Assembly: GCA_902628375.1 (NCBI GenBank)
Contig: CACOMS010000003.1
Coordinates: forward strand, 1-64,000
Length of the DNA stretch: 64,000 bases
Origin: an uncultured SAR86 cluster bacterium
Lineage (GTDB): Bacteria; Pseudomonadota; Gammaproteobacteria; Magnimaribacterales; Magnimaribacteraceae
Direction of reading: 5' to 3'
This document shows positions 1-9,352 of this stretch, piece by piece. The notes under the pieces are model-generated. The model did not search any database. It saw only the letters and a list, made by a program, of their open reading frames with translations, and was not told the DNA's origin. Within the stretch, counting starts at the first letter, position 1. Each line of letters starts with the position of its first letter. Position numbers and translations under genes: made by a program.

Positions 1-338
1 GGGAGATGGCTCACTTTGGAGATCCTTTAGAAGATCTAGCTTGGGCTCTTTCTCCTATATGGAGTTGGACGGATCATTCAAGACCTGCATATCTTATTGA
101 TAGAGATGATGCCTTAGAAATTTGGAAAAAGACTTCAGGTCTGGCCTTAAATAAAAAAGATTTAGAATGGTGGGAACTGTTTAGTTGTGTAAAGGGATTA
201 GCTATTTGGATCTCGGCAGGGAACGAGTTCAATACATTTAAGAATCCAGATCCCATAAATTTATTCTCTGCTTGGTTGCCTGGAGATATACATACTGAGA
301 TCATTTTAGAAAAATTATCAAAAGGATTTCAACAATGA
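1..338 (+). CDS. APH-family phosphotransferase, C-terminal part (5' end outside window)
   Basis: This is the C-terminal part of an aminoglycoside-phosphotransferase-fold small-molecule kinase. The frame is open to the left edge: the codon before the first ATG is GAG, so that ATG is internal and the true start lies upstream. The stretch GDPLEDLAW near the visible N-terminus is the metal-binding Asp region after the catalytic loop in this family. Such proteins often accompany acyl-CoA dehydrogenase genes and are poorly defined biochemically. The stop codon overlaps the start of the next gene by 4 nt, so the two are likely co-translated. The substrate cannot be told from this fragment, and antibiotic resistance should not be assumed. 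Confidence 0.8.
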   Translation, partial: EMAHFGDPLEDLAWALSPIWSWTDHSRPAYLIDRDDALEIWKKTSGLALNKKDLEWWELFSCVKGLAIWISAGNEFNTFKNPDPINLFSAWLPGDIHTEIILEKLSKGFQQ

Positions 339-778
339 AGCCATCCATAAACACATCTTTAATTGTATTAGCTCAAGAGTTAAATGAGAGAGTTTCAGTT
401 TTAGTGGAAGACGAATATGAAAAATCTAGATTAGGAGCGTGGGCTGGAATGTTATTCATAGCATCCATGAAAATTGATGATTTGGCAGATGGACTATTCA
501 ATGAAAATAAAGAAATACTTTCTTTTTTAACTAAATACAAATCTGAACTAACAGCGGATCTTGCGCAAAGAATTAATGACATAGAATCATCAGGACCAAC
601 TGATATAAAAATTTCTTCTTTAGATGAGTTTAATCAAAAATTAAAAAGCTTGCTCATTCAAGCTCATTCAGAGTTAGAGGAAAAAAATCAATCTTCTGCT
701 TTAAAAGACATATGGATTGTTCTAAGGGTTATCCATCAAAACAGAAAAGTAAATCACTTATTACAAGCAATAAATTAA
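335..778 (+). CDS. small hypothetical partner of the upstream APH-type kinase
   Basis: The 147-residue product is rich in Leu, Glu, Lys and Ser, and appears soluble and largely helical, with no signal peptide or membrane segment. It overlaps the upstream kinase gene by 4 nt. Small proteins of this kind are found beside APH-type kinases in acyl-CoA gene clusters; I suspect the family annotated DUF6285, from size, context and helical character rather than a clear motif. A role as partner or regulator of the kinase is inference. No catalytic motif is visible. Confidence 0.65.
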   Translation: MKPSINTSLIVLAQELNERVSVLVEDEYEKSRLGAWAGMLFIASMKIDDLADGLFNENKEILSFLTKYKSELTADLAQRINDIESSGPTDIKISSLDEFNQKLKSLLIQAHSELEEKNQSSALKDIWIVLRVIHQNRKVNHLLQAIN

Positions 779-780
779 AA

Positions 781-1002
781 TTATTTCTTTGACACTCCTG
801 ACCAGGATTTAACTTCATTAAAAGGCACTTTAGTCTCTTCCCCTTTGAGGTTATATGCTCTAAAGCCATAAAAATCACCATAAAAACCTTTAGGCAATAA
901 CTCTACTTGAGCATTGCTTGCTTTTTTATTGAGCAATACGTAGTTCTGGCTTCTTATAGCCTCGATAATATCTAGCGTCATTATGCTAACGTCTGGTTCC
1001 AT
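781..1002 (-). CDS. small hypothetical protein (73 aa)
   Basis: I do not recognise this 73-residue protein. It looks soluble, with a short helical N-terminal half and a Gly/Tyr/Phe-rich middle (GFYGDFYGF). Translation is supported by a purine-rich Shine-Dalgarno (AGAGGGG) a few bases before the ATG, stronger than most sites in this window. It lies 24 nt downstream of the 39-codon gene on the same strand, so the two probably form one transcript. Its 3' end meets the plus-strand gene tail to tail with 2 nt between. Confidence 0.6.
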   Translation of the reverse strand: MEPDVSIMTLDIIEAIRSQNYVLLNKKASNAQVELLPKGFYGDFYGFRAYNLKGEETKVPFNEVKSWSGVSKK

Positions 1003-1026
1003 ATACCCCTCTATGAATTATTACTT

Positions 1027-1146
1027 TTAGCCTGTGTAAGCCATAAAAGAAACCAGCCCCCAAGCACCAACGATCATTGGCATGAAAGCTATTGCAGGTA
1101 GCAACAGTTTCAGTGCAGGTCTAATCTTTCTTTCTATACGTTTCAT
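1027..1146 (-). CDS. 39-aa single-pass membrane microprotein (not in ORF track)
   Basis: A 39-codon ORF reads from ATG at 1146 down to TAA at 1027. The product has a strongly basic N-terminus (MKRIERKIR) followed by one hydrophobic helix of about 25 residues containing Pro, Met and Trp, and a short polar tail. That is the layout of a single-pass inner-membrane microprotein with its N-terminus in the cytoplasm. It stands 24 nt upstream of the 73-aa gene on the same strand and has a plausible promoter. The Shine-Dalgarno is weak (TAGAAAT). I know no family for it. Calling it a gene rests on its composition, topology and position, not on a match. Confidence 0.5.
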   Translation of the reverse strand: MKRIERKIRPALKLLLPAIAFMPMIVGAWGLVSFMAYTG

Positions 1147-1174
1147 ATATTTCTATAAATTAATAGTTAATAAA

Positions 1175-1188
1175 AATGCTAAAGCATT
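1175..1188. repeat. operator-like inverted repeat AATGCT-AA-AGCATT
   Basis: A perfect 6-bp inverted repeat with a 2-bp spacer sits over the downstream edge of the minus-strand -10 box and before the 39-codon gene. It could be an operator or a small hairpin in the 5' leader. It is followed by only a few T residues on the minus strand, so a terminator is less likely. Confidence 0.35.
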
Positions 1189-1214
1189 ATATCAATATAA
1201 TTTATATATGTACA
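1186..1214 (-). promoter_or_regulatory. candidate promoter for the two small minus-strand genes
   Basis: On the minus strand TGTACA (4/6 match to the -35 consensus) is followed after 17 bp by a perfect TATAAT. The -10 box overlaps the end of the inverted repeat at 1175-1188, so a repressor bound there would block it. The region is very AT-rich, so chance matches are possible. Confidence 0.4.
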
Positions 1215-1288
1215 TAAATACTGTGAATGATATTAAAGATTGTCTTTTTATCTAATATTTAGTTCTGCTAAGATTAATTATCTACCTG

Positions 1289-1294
1289 TATAAT
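1289..1294 (+). promoter_or_regulatory. candidate -10 box for parE
   Basis: A perfect TATAAT ends 14 bp before the parE ATG; the expected start of transcription would leave only about 7-8 nt of leader. No Shine-Dalgarno precedes parE. The -35 region is poor, the best match TTCTGC having a 20-bp spacer. The 162 bp from 1147 to 1308 holds no other gene that I can see. Confidence 0.4.
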
Positions 1295-1308
1295 AAGCGA
1301 AAACCTCA

Positions 1309-3195
1309 ATGGTTAGAGAATATAACGCAGAATCAATAGAAGTCTTATCTGGACTAGATCCTGTTCGCAAAAGACCTGGAATGTATACCGAAACATCTAG
1401 GCCAAACCACTTGGCTTTGGAGGTAATCGATAATAGTGTTGATGAAGCTTTGGCAGGTTATGCCAAAAGCATTGATGTTGTTTTGCATAAAGACGGGTCT
1501 TTATCTGTTTCAGATGATGGTAGAGGTATGCCAGTAGATGTTCATCCAGAGGAAGGTATACCTGGTGTAGAACTTATTTTTACTCGTTTGCATGCCGGAG
1601 CTAAATTTTCAAATCAAGACTATAAATTTTCAGGAGGATTACATGGAGTGGGCGTTTCTGTAGTAAATGCTCTTTCTTCATCCTTAAAGGCCGAAATAAA
1701 AAGAGGAGGAAAAAAATACTCTATTGAGTTTAAAGACAGTGAAAAGAAAAAAGACTTAAAGGTTATTGATGAAGTCGGCAAGAGAAACACAGGGACTAAA
1801 GTAACTTTTTCTCCTGACCCTAATTTTTTTGACACACCAAAGATATCTTCAACTCAATTAATGGCTGCTTTAAAGGCTAAGGCAGTTCTTTCTCCCGGTC
1901 TTTCTATTTCTTATAAAGATGAGAAAAAAGGTATAAAAGAAAAATGGTGTTTTTTAGAAGGTCTTGCAGCTTATCTTAAAGATAGTAATAAAGGAGGAGA
2001 TTTAATACCAGTTGAACCTTTTGAAGGTGAGCATATTACTGATGAAGGCGGCATTACTTGGGCAATTCAGTGGGTAAGAGGAATTGAGGACCCTTTAAGT
2101 GAAAGTTATGTAAATTTGATTCCAACTACCCAAGGAGGAACTCATGTAAATGGCTTAAGGTCAGGATTAACTGATGCACTTAAAGAATTTTGTGATTTTA
2201 GAAGCCTAACTCCCAAAGGAATAAAGATAACCGCAGATGATATCTGGAAGAATTGCAGTTCAATTGTTTCTGCAAAACTAAGAGACCCACAATTTACTGG
2301 ACAGACTAAAGAAAGATTGTCCTCGAAGGAGTTCACTAATTTCTCTTCAGCAATAATTAAAGATGCTTTTAGTTTATGGTTAAACCAACACACAAGTGAA
2401 GGAGAAGAAATAGCTCTTCTATCTATAGAAAATGCCCAAGCCAGACAAAAAGCAAGTAAAAAGGTATCACGAAAGAAAATAACTGCCGGTCCAGCTTTGC
2501 CAGGCAAGCTTAGCGATTGTACGAGTAATGATGTAGAGGAAGGGGAGCTTTTTCTAGTTGAGGGTGATTCAGCAGGAGGTTCTGCAAAGCAAGCTAGAAA
2601 CAGGAACTTTCAAGCAGTGCTGCCTTTAGGAGGAAAAATTTTAAATACTTGGGAAGTTGAAACGAGTGAGATTTTATCTTCACAAGGTATAAACGATATA
2701 GCCGTGGCATTAGGTGTAGAACCAGGCAGTAATGACTTGGAGGGATTGAGGTATGGAAAGGTTTGTATTTTAGCTGATGCAGATCCTGATGGATTACATA
2801 TAGCAACACTCTTATGTGCATTATTTTTAAGACACTTCAGGCCTCTTGTAGAAAAAGGAAGGATATATGTAGCTATGCCACCTCTATTTAGAATTGATCA
2901 AGGAAAAGAAGTATTTTATGCATTAGATGAGAAAGAAAGAGACGCTCTAGTTGAAAAGCTAAAAAAGAAGAATAAAAGAGCTAAGATAGAGATTCAAAGA
3001 TTTAAAGGTCTTGGAGAAATGAATGCTTCACAACTTAGAGAAACAACCATGCTCCCAGAGTCTAGAAGGCTTGTTCAGTTAACTATTAAATCAGGCGACA
3101 ATTCCATGAAAGTCATGGATATGCTATTGGCAAAAAAAGGTGCACAGGATAGAAAGGATTGGTTAGAAAATAAAGGTGATTTAGCAAATGTCTAA
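1309..3195 (+). CDS. parE: DNA topoisomerase IV subunit B (ParE)
   Basis: This is the ATPase subunit of topoisomerase IV, which unlinks daughter chromosomes. The 628-residue length matches ParE rather than the longer GyrB. The GHKL ATPase domain shows RPGMYT, the Mg-binding Asn region [17 protein letters not shown] and GGLHGVG. The TOPRIM part shows [10 protein letters not shown] and DADPDG, followed by the ParE-like [11 protein letters not shown]. The gene ends 8 nt inside parC, so the two subunits are translationally coupled. The ATG at 1309 fits the family N-terminus; a near-leaderless mRNA is suggested by the TATAAT just upstream. Confidence 0.97.
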   Translation: MVREYNAESIEVLSGLDPVRKRPGMYTETSRPNHLALEVIDNSVDEALAGYAKSIDVVLHKDGSLSVSDDGRGMPVDVHPEEGIPGVELIFTRLHAGAKFSNQDYKFSGGLHGVGVSVVNALSSSLKAEIKRGGKKYSIEFKDSEKKKDLKVIDEVGKRNTGTKVTFSPDPNFFDTPKISSTQLMAALKAKAVLSPGLSISYKDEKKGIKEKWCFLEGLAAYLKDSNKGGDLIPVEPFEGEHITDEGGITWAIQWVRGIEDPLSESYVNLIPTTQGGTHVNGLRSGLTDALKEFCDFRSLTPKGIKITADDIWKNCSSIVSAKLRDPQFTGQTKERLSSKEFTNFSSAIIKDAFSLWLNQHTSEGEEIALLSIENAQARQKASKKVSRKKITAGPALPGKLSDCTSNDVEEGELFLVEGDSAGGSAKQARNRNFQAVLPLGGKILNTWEVETSEILSSQGINDIAVALGVEPGSNDLEGLRYGKVCILADADPDGLHIATLLCALFLRHFRPLVEKGRIYVAMPPLFRIDQGKEVFYALDEKERDALVEKLKKKNKRAKIEIQRFKGLGEMNASQLRETTMLPESRRLVQLTIKSGDNSMKVMDMLLAKKGAQDRKDWLENKGDLANV

Positions 3196-5446
3196 AACCA
3201 TAGAAAAACAGGCACTTAGTAACTTTACTGAACAGGCTTATCTTGATTATTCAATGTATGTTATTTTGGATAGAGCCCTTCCTCTTATAGGTGATGGTCT
3301 TAAGCCGGTACAAAGAAGAATTATTTACGCAATGTCTGAGCTAGGACTAAGTGCAGGAGCTAAATATAAAAAGAGCGTTCGAACTTCGGGTGATGTTACA
3401 GGTAAATTTCACCCTCATGGAGAGGCAGCAGTATATGAAACTATGGTTCTTCTTTCACAATCTTTTACCAATCGTTACCCTCTAATTGACGGACAAGGAA
3501 ATTGGGGTTCTATAGATGACCCTAAATCATTTGCAGCACAAAGATATACAGAATGCAGATTAACTCCCTATGCAAAATCATTACTTAGCGAGTTAGGACA
3601 AGGCACAGTTGATTGGGTCCAGAACTTTGATGGAACTCTTCTTGAGCCATCAGTCCTTCCTTCAAGGTTACCTAACTTAATGTTAAATGGAACAACCGGG
3701 ATAGCTGTAGGTATGGCAACTGATGTTCCTCCTCATAACTTAAAAGAAATAGTAAAAGCATGCATTAAGGTTCTAGAACAACCTAAAGTTACTATTGAAG
3801 AATTAAGTAAGGTTATACCTGCTCCTGATTATCCCTCTGGAGCAGAAATAATCTCCACAAGAGACGAGTTACTTGAAGTATATAAGACAGGTAGAGGAGC
3901 CATAAAACTTAGAGCTGTCTATGAAATAGAGGATGGAGAAATAATAATTACAGCTCTACCTCATCAAACTCCAAGTTCTAAGGTTTTAGAGCAAGTAGCT
4001 GCTCAAATGAATGCTAAGAAACTTCCAATGCTAGTAGATTTGAGAGATGAGAGTGATGAAGAAAATCCAGTCAGATTGGTATTAGTTCCAAGATCAAATC
4101 GAGTAGATAAAGAAGCTCTGATGAATCATTTATTTGCAACAACAGATCTGCAAAAAAATATGAGAGTGAACATGAATATCATAGGTCTAAATGGAAAACC
4201 TCAAGTTAAGGACCTTAAATCAATAATTAAAGAGTGGTTAACTTTTAGATCTAAGACAGTAACTAGACGACTTCAGTACAGACTGGATTGGGTAATGGAC
4301 AGGCTTCATATACTCGATGGATTGATGGTTGTTTATCTTAATATAGATGAAGTTATTAAAATTATAAGAAATGAAGATGAGCCTAAGAAAGTTCTTCAAA
4401 AGAAATTTAAATTAAGTTCAATTCAGGTAGATGCAATTTTAGAAATAAGACTGAGACAGTTAGCAAAATTAGAAGAAATAAAGATAAAAACCGAACAAGA
4501 GGGATTAAATAAAGAAAGGTTGGAACTTGAAAAGGTACTTAAGTCTAAGTCTAGGCTTAAAACACTGGTTAAAAAAGAACTGAAAGAGGATCTTGAAGAA
4601 TTTGGAGACGAAAGAAGAAGTCAGATAGTAGAGAGAGAGGAGGCATCAGCATTTGATGAAACTGAACTCATTTCTTCAGACCCTTCTACGATCATTCTTT
4701 CACAAAGAGGCTGGGTTAGGGCTGCAAAAGGCTTTGATGTAGAAGCGGATAAAATGAATTATAGAGAAGGAGATGGTTTTTTAATTTCAGCAAATGGGCG
4801 AAATAATCAAAATGTAACTTTCTTAGAATCTAAAGGAAAAGCTTATACTCTTCCTTGTCACTCTCTTCCCTCAGCAAGAGGACAAGGAGAACCTCTTTCA
4901 GGAAAATTAAGTGTTGAATCTGGAGCAGAATTTAAAGGAGTAATATCAGGTGAAGAAGATGAAAGGGTGCTACTGGCTTCAGATGCAGGTTATGGATTTA
5001 TAGCTAGATTAGGTGACCTTCAGACAAAAAATAAATCTGGTAAAGCAATAATGAGAGTCCCTGAATCTGGAACGGTGTTGAACCCTCAGAAAGTTTTAAA
5101 CAAAGAGGACTTAATAGCAGCTATAAGCAGTGAAGGAAGATTGTTAGTTTTTCCTTTAGAGGAATTACCTGAACTGTCTAAAGGTAAAGGCAATAAGATA
5201 ATCAATATTCCCAAAGCAAGATATGAAGCTAATGAGGAAAAACTGAGCTTCGTATCCGTTGTTGGGAAAGATAGGGAGTTAAAAGTATTTAGTGGAAAAA
5301 GACATTTCACAATTAAATCTAAAGATTTAGAAAACTTTATAGGCAATAGAGGCAGGAGAGGTAACTTCTTGCCTAAAGGCTTTAGGGTCGTTGATTCAGT
5401 AGAAGTTATTTCTAGAAACAAAGAGGAAGAGCCAAAAGATGATTGA
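3188..5446 (+). CDS. parC: DNA topoisomerase IV subunit A (ParC)
   Basis: This is the DNA-breaking subunit of topoisomerase IV. The N-terminal 80 residues align without gaps to E. coli ParC (recalled sequence), placing the catalytic tyrosine at Tyr120 in [10 protein letters not shown]. Length 752 matches ParC. Residue 79-80 in the quinolone-determining region reads Glu-Ala ([10 protein letters not shown]) where E. coli has Asp79-Ser80. The C-terminal part carries the degenerate beta-pinwheel repeats. It overlaps parE by 8 nt and rmuC by 8 nt, forming one operon. Confidence 0.97.
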   Translation: MSKTIEKQALSNFTEQAYLDYSMYVILDRALPLIGDGLKPVQRRIIYAMSELGLSAGAKYKKSVRTSGDVTGKFHPHGEAAVYETMVLLSQSFTNRYPLIDGQGNWGSIDDPKSFAAQRYTECRLTPYAKSLLSELGQGTVDWVQNFDGTLLEPSVLPSRLPNLMLNGTTGIAVGMATDVPPHNLKEIVKACIKVLEQPKVTIEELSKVIPAPDYPSGAEIISTRDELLEVYKTGRGAIKLRAVYEIEDGEIIITALPHQTPSSKVLEQVAAQMNAKKLPMLVDLRDESDEENPVRLVLVPRSNRVDKEALMNHLFATTDLQKNMRVNMNIIGLNGKPQVKDLKSIIKEWLTFRSKTVTRRLQYRLDWVMDRLHILDGLMVVYLNIDEVIKIIRNEDEPKKVLQKKFKLSSIQVDAILEIRLRQLAKLEEIKIKTEQEGLNKERLELEKVLKSKSRLKTLVKKELKEDLEEFGDERRSQIVEREEASAFDETELISSDPSTIILSQRGWVRAAKGFDVEADKMNYREGDGFLISANGRNNQNVTFLESKGKAYTLPCHSLPSARGQGEPLSGKLSVESGAEFKGVISGEEDERVLLASDAGYGFIARLGDLQTKNKSGKAIMRVPESGTVLNPQKVLNKEDLIAAISSEGRLLVFPLEELPELSKGKGNKIINIPKARYEANEEKLSFVSVVGKDRELKVFSGKRHFTIKSKDLENFIGNRGRRGNFLPKGFRVVDSVEVISRNKEEEPKDD

Positions 5447-6392
5447 TGGTTTTTTAAACATTAATACTTTTCTTCTTTTTCTTATACTCCTATTTGTTAT
5501 TTATCTAACTTTTAAAAAAAGAGAAGATTCAGAAGGCGATTCAGACGAAGCATTGGTCGATATATCTAATAGTTTAAATAAACTAGAAGATATAGAGAGA
5601 AAGATATCTATCAATGCTGAAAGCATAGCCAAAGTAGATGAAAGAATAATCAAATCAGAAGCACCTCTTCAACAACTAAATAGATTTCTTTCTGGCTCTT
5701 CTACCGCAGGTAGGGTGGGTGAATGGGGCTTATCAGCTCTTATTAAAGATGTATTTCCTCAAAATTCTAATTTATATGAAGAAAATAGAGAGATGGTTCA
5801 AGGTTCGGGTCAAAGAGTAGAATTTGCAATCAAAATGCCCGGAGAAGAGAGGTATATGCCCATTGATTCTAAATTTGCATCACACATGTTCAACAACTAT
5901 TTAGAGGCTCAAGAATCTGGAGATAAGAATTCACTTGATAGAGCAACTAAAGAGTTACGCCAATCACTCCTTAGAGATGCAAAGGATATTAGAGAAAAGT
6001 ACATAGGGAGTAATACAACAAATGAAGGAATTATGTTTATTCCCTCTGAGTCTTTAGTCAATGTTGTTTATTCTTTAGAGGAAGTTAGAGAAAAGATTTA
6101 CCGAGATCATGACATTATAGTCATGGGTCCATCAAACCTAATTGCTTATTTGGGGAATTTAAAGCACAGCCACAATGCCATTGCTTTGCAAGAAAATATA
6201 TTACAAGTTAAGACTCATTTAGAGAACTTTAAATATGAATTTGAGAAATTTTCTAATGCCTATGATTCAGCTAAGAAGAAATCAAACTTAGCCAATAAAT
6301 CAATAGAAGAATTTCAGACCAGGATTAATGTAATGCAAAGTACAGTAAATAAAATGGGCGATAAGCTTGAAGAAGATTCTAAAGAAACATAA
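5439..6392 (+). CDS. rmuC: DNA recombination protein RmuC
   Basis: RmuC-family proteins limit DNA inversions between repeats and have a nuclease-like core. The 317-residue protein starts with one membrane helix (about residues 4-22, [13 protein letters not shown]), then a helical coiled-coil stretch, then the conserved core with MPIDSKF and [10 protein letters not shown]. It is shorter than E. coli RmuC because the coiled coil is short. The start overlaps parC by 8 nt; coupling to topoisomerase IV suggests joint expression of chromosome-maintenance genes. Expected location is the inner membrane with the core in the cytoplasm. Confidence 0.9.
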   Translation: MIDGFLNINTFLLFLILLFVIYLTFKKREDSEGDSDEALVDISNSLNKLEDIERKISINAESIAKVDERIIKSEAPLQQLNRFLSGSSTAGRVGEWGLSALIKDVFPQNSNLYEENREMVQGSGQRVEFAIKMPGEERYMPIDSKFASHMFNNYLEAQESGDKNSLDRATKELRQSLLRDAKDIREKYIGSNTTNEGIMFIPSESLVNVVYSLEEVREKIYRDHDIIVMGPSNLIAYLGNLKHSHNAIALQENILQVKTHLENFKYEFEKFSNAYDSAKKKSNLANKSIEEFQTRINVMQSTVNKMGDKLEEDSKET

Positions 6393-6415
6393 CATAAAAA
6401 AATAAAAGGACTTAT

Positions 6416-6883
6416 ATGATAGAAAAATTTCCCTCCAAAGGAACCTCGGTTTTAGTTACTAAAGACATGTGTGATCTAAATAATCATATGAATGTTGTCT
6501 ATTATCAGCATATATTTGAGGATGGATGCCATAATTTCTACCAAGAAATGGGCTTTTCCAATGATTACTTTAATGATGGTTTTTCTTCATTTACCCTCGA
6601 ATCCAATATTAGGTATTTAAAGGAGCTTCTTGAAGGAGAGAAAGGGACACCTTATTTTAGGCTAATAAAAATCAATCCAAAATTAATCCATTATGCTGGA
6701 ATTATTGTAGATGAGGCAGGTAATGTATCGTCCTTTAGTGAACATGTTTTAGCTCATGTTGATATGAATATAAGAAAGACATCCGAAATGCCAGATGACT
6801 TGGTAGCTAGCTTAAACTCAATGCTTGAGGAGCATAATTCTACTGGACCTATAGACTTTGAACTTAGGCTCAGTATCAAATAG
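6416..6883 (+). CDS. hotdog-fold thioesterase (4-HBT-like)
   Basis: The 155-residue protein fits the hotdog acyl-CoA thioesterase superfamily. The segment MCDLNNHMNVVYY carries the Asp/Asn-His-Met-Asn active-site pattern of 4-hydroxybenzoyl-CoA-thioesterase-like enzymes, and the long hotdog helix follows. AAAGGA lies just before the ATG. It sits 23 nt after rmuC and overlaps the aldo/keto reductase gene tail to tail by 8 nt. Its acyl-CoA substrate cannot be told from sequence. Confidence 0.75.
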   Translation: MIEKFPSKGTSVLVTKDMCDLNNHMNVVYYQHIFEDGCHNFYQEMGFSNDYFNDGFSSFTLESNIRYLKELLEGEKGTPYFRLIKINPKLIHYAGIIVDEAGNVSSFSEHVLAHVDMNIRKTSEMPDDLVASLNSMLEEHNSTGPIDFELRLSIK

Positions 6884-7844
6884 AAGATAGTTTCTTTTGG
6901 ACTTCTTCAGTCAATAGAGGTATCACTTCCAAAGATTCTATATTTTCCTTGAGTTGTTCAGGTTTAGAAGCTCCTAATATTACAGTAGAAACATTATCGT
7001 TTAATAGACACCAAGCTATTGCAAGTTTAGTTAGGTTTGTACCTAATTCTTCTGCTATAGGCATAAATTTATTAACTTTTTCCATTCTGGCTTTTCCTCT
7101 ATCAGAATCAATCATATGTTTCTTTAACCACTCATAACCCTTTAAAGATGCTCTTGACCCTTCAGGTATTCCTTCTTGATATTTCCCTGTGAGAGCTCCA
7201 GACGCCAAAGGAGACCAGATGGTAGTCCCCATTTCATACTTTTCAAAAATTGGAGCATATTCAATTTCAAATCTTTTTCTATCCAACAAATTATATTGAG
7301 GTTGTTCCATCGTTGGTGGAGTTAGGTTATTTTCAAATGCAAACTCATAAGCCTCAGAAATCTCATCAGCTGTCCATTCAGATGTACCCCAGTAAAGTAT
7401 TTTTCCTTGAGTTACTAGATTATGCATCGCCCAAACTGTTTCGCCGATAGGCGTTTCAGGATCAGCTCTATGGCAAAAATAAAGATCCAAATAGTCTACC
7501 TGTAGTCTTTTCATGGCTTGATGACATGCTTCTGTAACATGCTTTCTGCTTAGCCCAATTTGTGTCGGTGTTGGATTTTTATTGGAGCCAAAAAAAACTT
7601 TAGACGAAACGCAATAACTATCTCTTGGTCTGTTTAAAGATTTTAAGGCATTACCCATAACAACTTCAGACTCACCAGCTTCATAACCTTCGGCATTGTC
7701 AAAAAAGTTAATTCCAGCATCAAAACAGATACCAAACATCTTCTCAGCTAATTTTGAATCCACTTGCTTATTGAAGGTAACCCATGAACCAAAAGACAAT
7801 TCTGATACTTTTAAACCTGATTTTCCTAATCTTCTATATTTCAT
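6876..7844 (-). CDS. aldo/keto reductase (KCNAB/YghZ type)
   Basis: An NADPH-dependent aldehyde/ketone reductase of 322 residues. The full AKR catalytic tetrad is visible: Asp49 and Tyr54 in FDNAEGYEAGESE, Lys82 in VSSKVFF and His125 in YFCHRAD. The N-terminus (MKYRRLGKSGLKVS) and the YWGTSEW segment match the beta-subunit-of-K-channel branch (AKR6/AKR14) which includes YghZ. The start has a clear AAGGGGAG site. It lies 17 nt downstream of the MDR oxidoreductase on the same strand, probably one operon. The substrate is unknown. Confidence 0.9.
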   Translation of the reverse strand: MKYRRLGKSGLKVSELSFGSWVTFNKQVDSKLAEKMFGICFDAGINFFDNAEGYEAGESEVVMGNALKSLNRPRDSYCVSSKVFFGSNKNPTPTQIGLSRKHVTEACHQAMKRLQVDYLDLYFCHRADPETPIGETVWAMHNLVTQGKILYWGTSEWTADEISEAYEFAFENNLTPPTMEQPQYNLLDRKRFEIEYAPIFEKYEMGTTIWSPLASGALTGKYQEGIPEGSRASLKGYEWLKKHMIDSDRGKARMEKVNKFMPIAEELGTNLTKLAIAWCLLNDNVSTVILGASKPEQLKENIESLEVIPLLTEEVQKKLSSI

Positions 7845-7861
7845 CTTTCTCCCCTTAGTTT

Positions 7862-8866
7862 TTAATTCTCTAATAAAACTATTCTAGTTCCGATATTGCC
7901 TCCCGATAACAGATCTACAAAAGCTTCGGGTGCAGACCCCAAGCCATGAACCTCATCCGTTAAGACTTTTAATTTACCTGACTCTATCCATTCAATAATT
8001 TTTGACGTTGCATCTTCATACTTTGCTGCAAAATCAAACACTAAAAAACCTTCCATCCTTATACTTTTGTTTACTAGCAGTCCAGGTATTCCTTTTGGAC
8101 CAGGTTCAGGAGAGCTTGTATCGTACTGAGAAACAACACCGCAACAAGCTATTCTTCCACCTGGATTTAATCGAAATAATGCTGAACCCAGAATCATACC
8201 GCCTGTGTTATCAAAATAAATATCAACACCATTTGGAGTGGCTTCTTTAAGATTCTGTCTATAGTTTGCATCCTTGTAATTAACAGCCGAATCAAAACCT
8301 AATTCTTCAACCAAAGTATTGCATTTTTCATCACTTCCACAGACCCCTATAACTTTGCATCCTTTAATCTTTGCTATTTGTCCTACTAGATGTCCAACGG
8401 ATCCTGCAGCAGCAGAAATCATTACTGTTTCACCTTCTTTAGGTTTTCCTATTTCCAATAAACCAAAATAGGCCGTTAAACCATTAATTCCTAGTGGTCC
8501 GAGGTATAGAGAAGGGTCAACATTGTCTCTCAGCAATGTTAGAGATTCTGGTTTTTGTGCAGAGTAAGATTGCCACCCGGTCATTGTTAATACTTTTTTG
8601 CCAACAGGAAAATTTTCATTCTTGCTTTCTACTATTTCTCCTATACCAGTGCTATTCATCACTATTCCTGTTTTTGGAGCCCCTGCATAGCTAGCACTGC
8701 CTTGAAGTCCTGCTCTTGTACCTGCAGTAATGGCAAAGGAAATAGTTTTAACAAGAACCTCATTTTCATCTATATTTGGCAGATTACTTTCAACTAGCTC
8801 GTAGTTATCACTTGAAAGCTTATCTTTAGGTAAGCTTTTAATTAATACCTGTAAATTTTTATCCAT
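7862..8866 (-). CDS. NADP-dependent MDR oxidoreductase (CurA / leukotriene B4 dehydrogenase-like)
   Basis: A zinc-independent medium-chain dehydrogenase/reductase of 334 residues, of the group that reduces alkenal/enone double bonds with NADPH. The Rossmann nucleotide-binding segment is visible as SAAAGSVGHLVGQIAK, with the typical ITAGTRAG in the N-terminal catalytic domain and FDNTGG downstream. AAAGGA lies before the ATG. It is the first gene of a two-gene minus-strand unit with the aldo/keto reductase and is divergent from the DUF1330 gene across 54 bp. The specific substrate is not known. Confidence 0.88.
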   Translation of the reverse strand: MDKNLQVLIKSLPKDKLSSDNYELVESNLPNIDENEVLVKTISFAITAGTRAGLQGSASYAGAPKTGIVMNSTGIGEIVESKNENFPVGKKVLTMTGWQSYSAQKPESLTLLRDNVDPSLYLGPLGINGLTAYFGLLEIGKPKEGETVMISAAAGSVGHLVGQIAKIKGCKVIGVCGSDEKCNTLVEELGFDSAVNYKDANYRQNLKEATPNGVDIYFDNTGGMILGSALFRLNPGGRIACCGVVSQYDTSSPEPGPKGIPGLLVNKSIRMEGFLVFDFAAKYEDATSKIIEWIESGKLKVLTDEVHGLGSAPEAFVDLLSGGNIGTRIVLLEN

Positions 8867-8920
8867 TACTAATCCTTTTAATGTATGTAATATATATTAA
8901 ATAACTTAGAAGGAAATATT

Positions 8921-9352
8921 ATGGAAGTAAAAAACGCAGTTATGCCAAATGAGAGTCAGATGGAGGGATTTAATGATCAGGAAGAAGATAAACCAATTTT
9001 CATGGTAAATCTTCTCAAATTTAAAGAAAAGGCCGAGTATCCAGATAAAAGAGAAACGGATTTAACTGGTAAAGAAGCTTACGAAATATACGGAAAAGAA
9101 GTTGTAGGTCACCTTGAAAAAGTTGGAGGTAAACCTATATTTGGTGCGAATGTTGAGAGGTTAATGCTTGGAGAAGTAGAAGATTTATGGGATCAAGTAG
9201 CTGTGGCTATGTACCCTTCAAGAAAAGCAATGTTAAAGATGATTACTGATCCCGATTACATAGAGAGCGCACAACACAGAGTTGCAGGTTTAGAAGGTCA
9301 GTTAAATATAGAAACTTCGTTAGATGATAATTTACTAAAAGAAAATGCTTAA
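8921..9352 (+). CDS. DUF1330-family protein
   Basis: The 143-residue protein belongs to the DUF1330 ferredoxin-like (dimeric alpha-beta barrel) fold, recognised by FMVNLLKFK near the N-terminus, KEAYEIYGKEV in the middle, and a late segment PSRKAMLKMITDPDY. Its biochemical role is not established. A GAAGGA site precedes the ATG. The 3' end overlaps the GST-like gene by 8 nt, making it the first gene of a plus-strand detoxification-type operon. Confidence 0.8.
   Translation: MEVKNAVMPNESQMEGFNDQEEDKPIFMVNLLKFKEKAEYPDKRETDLTGKEAYEIYGKEVVGHLEKVGGKPIFGANVERLMLGEVEDLWDQVAVAMYPSRKAMLKMITDPDYIESAQHRVAGLEGQLNIETSLDDNLLKENA

Noticed and set aside
1-338. Aminoglycoside resistance gene at the left edge
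   Set aside because: Only the general APH fold is visible; the companion gene and genome context point to a metabolic kinase.
2142-2507. 121-aa minus-strand ORF inside parE
   Set aside because: It is a shadow of parE, whose motifs are continuous here; no Shine-Dalgarno or recognisable domain.
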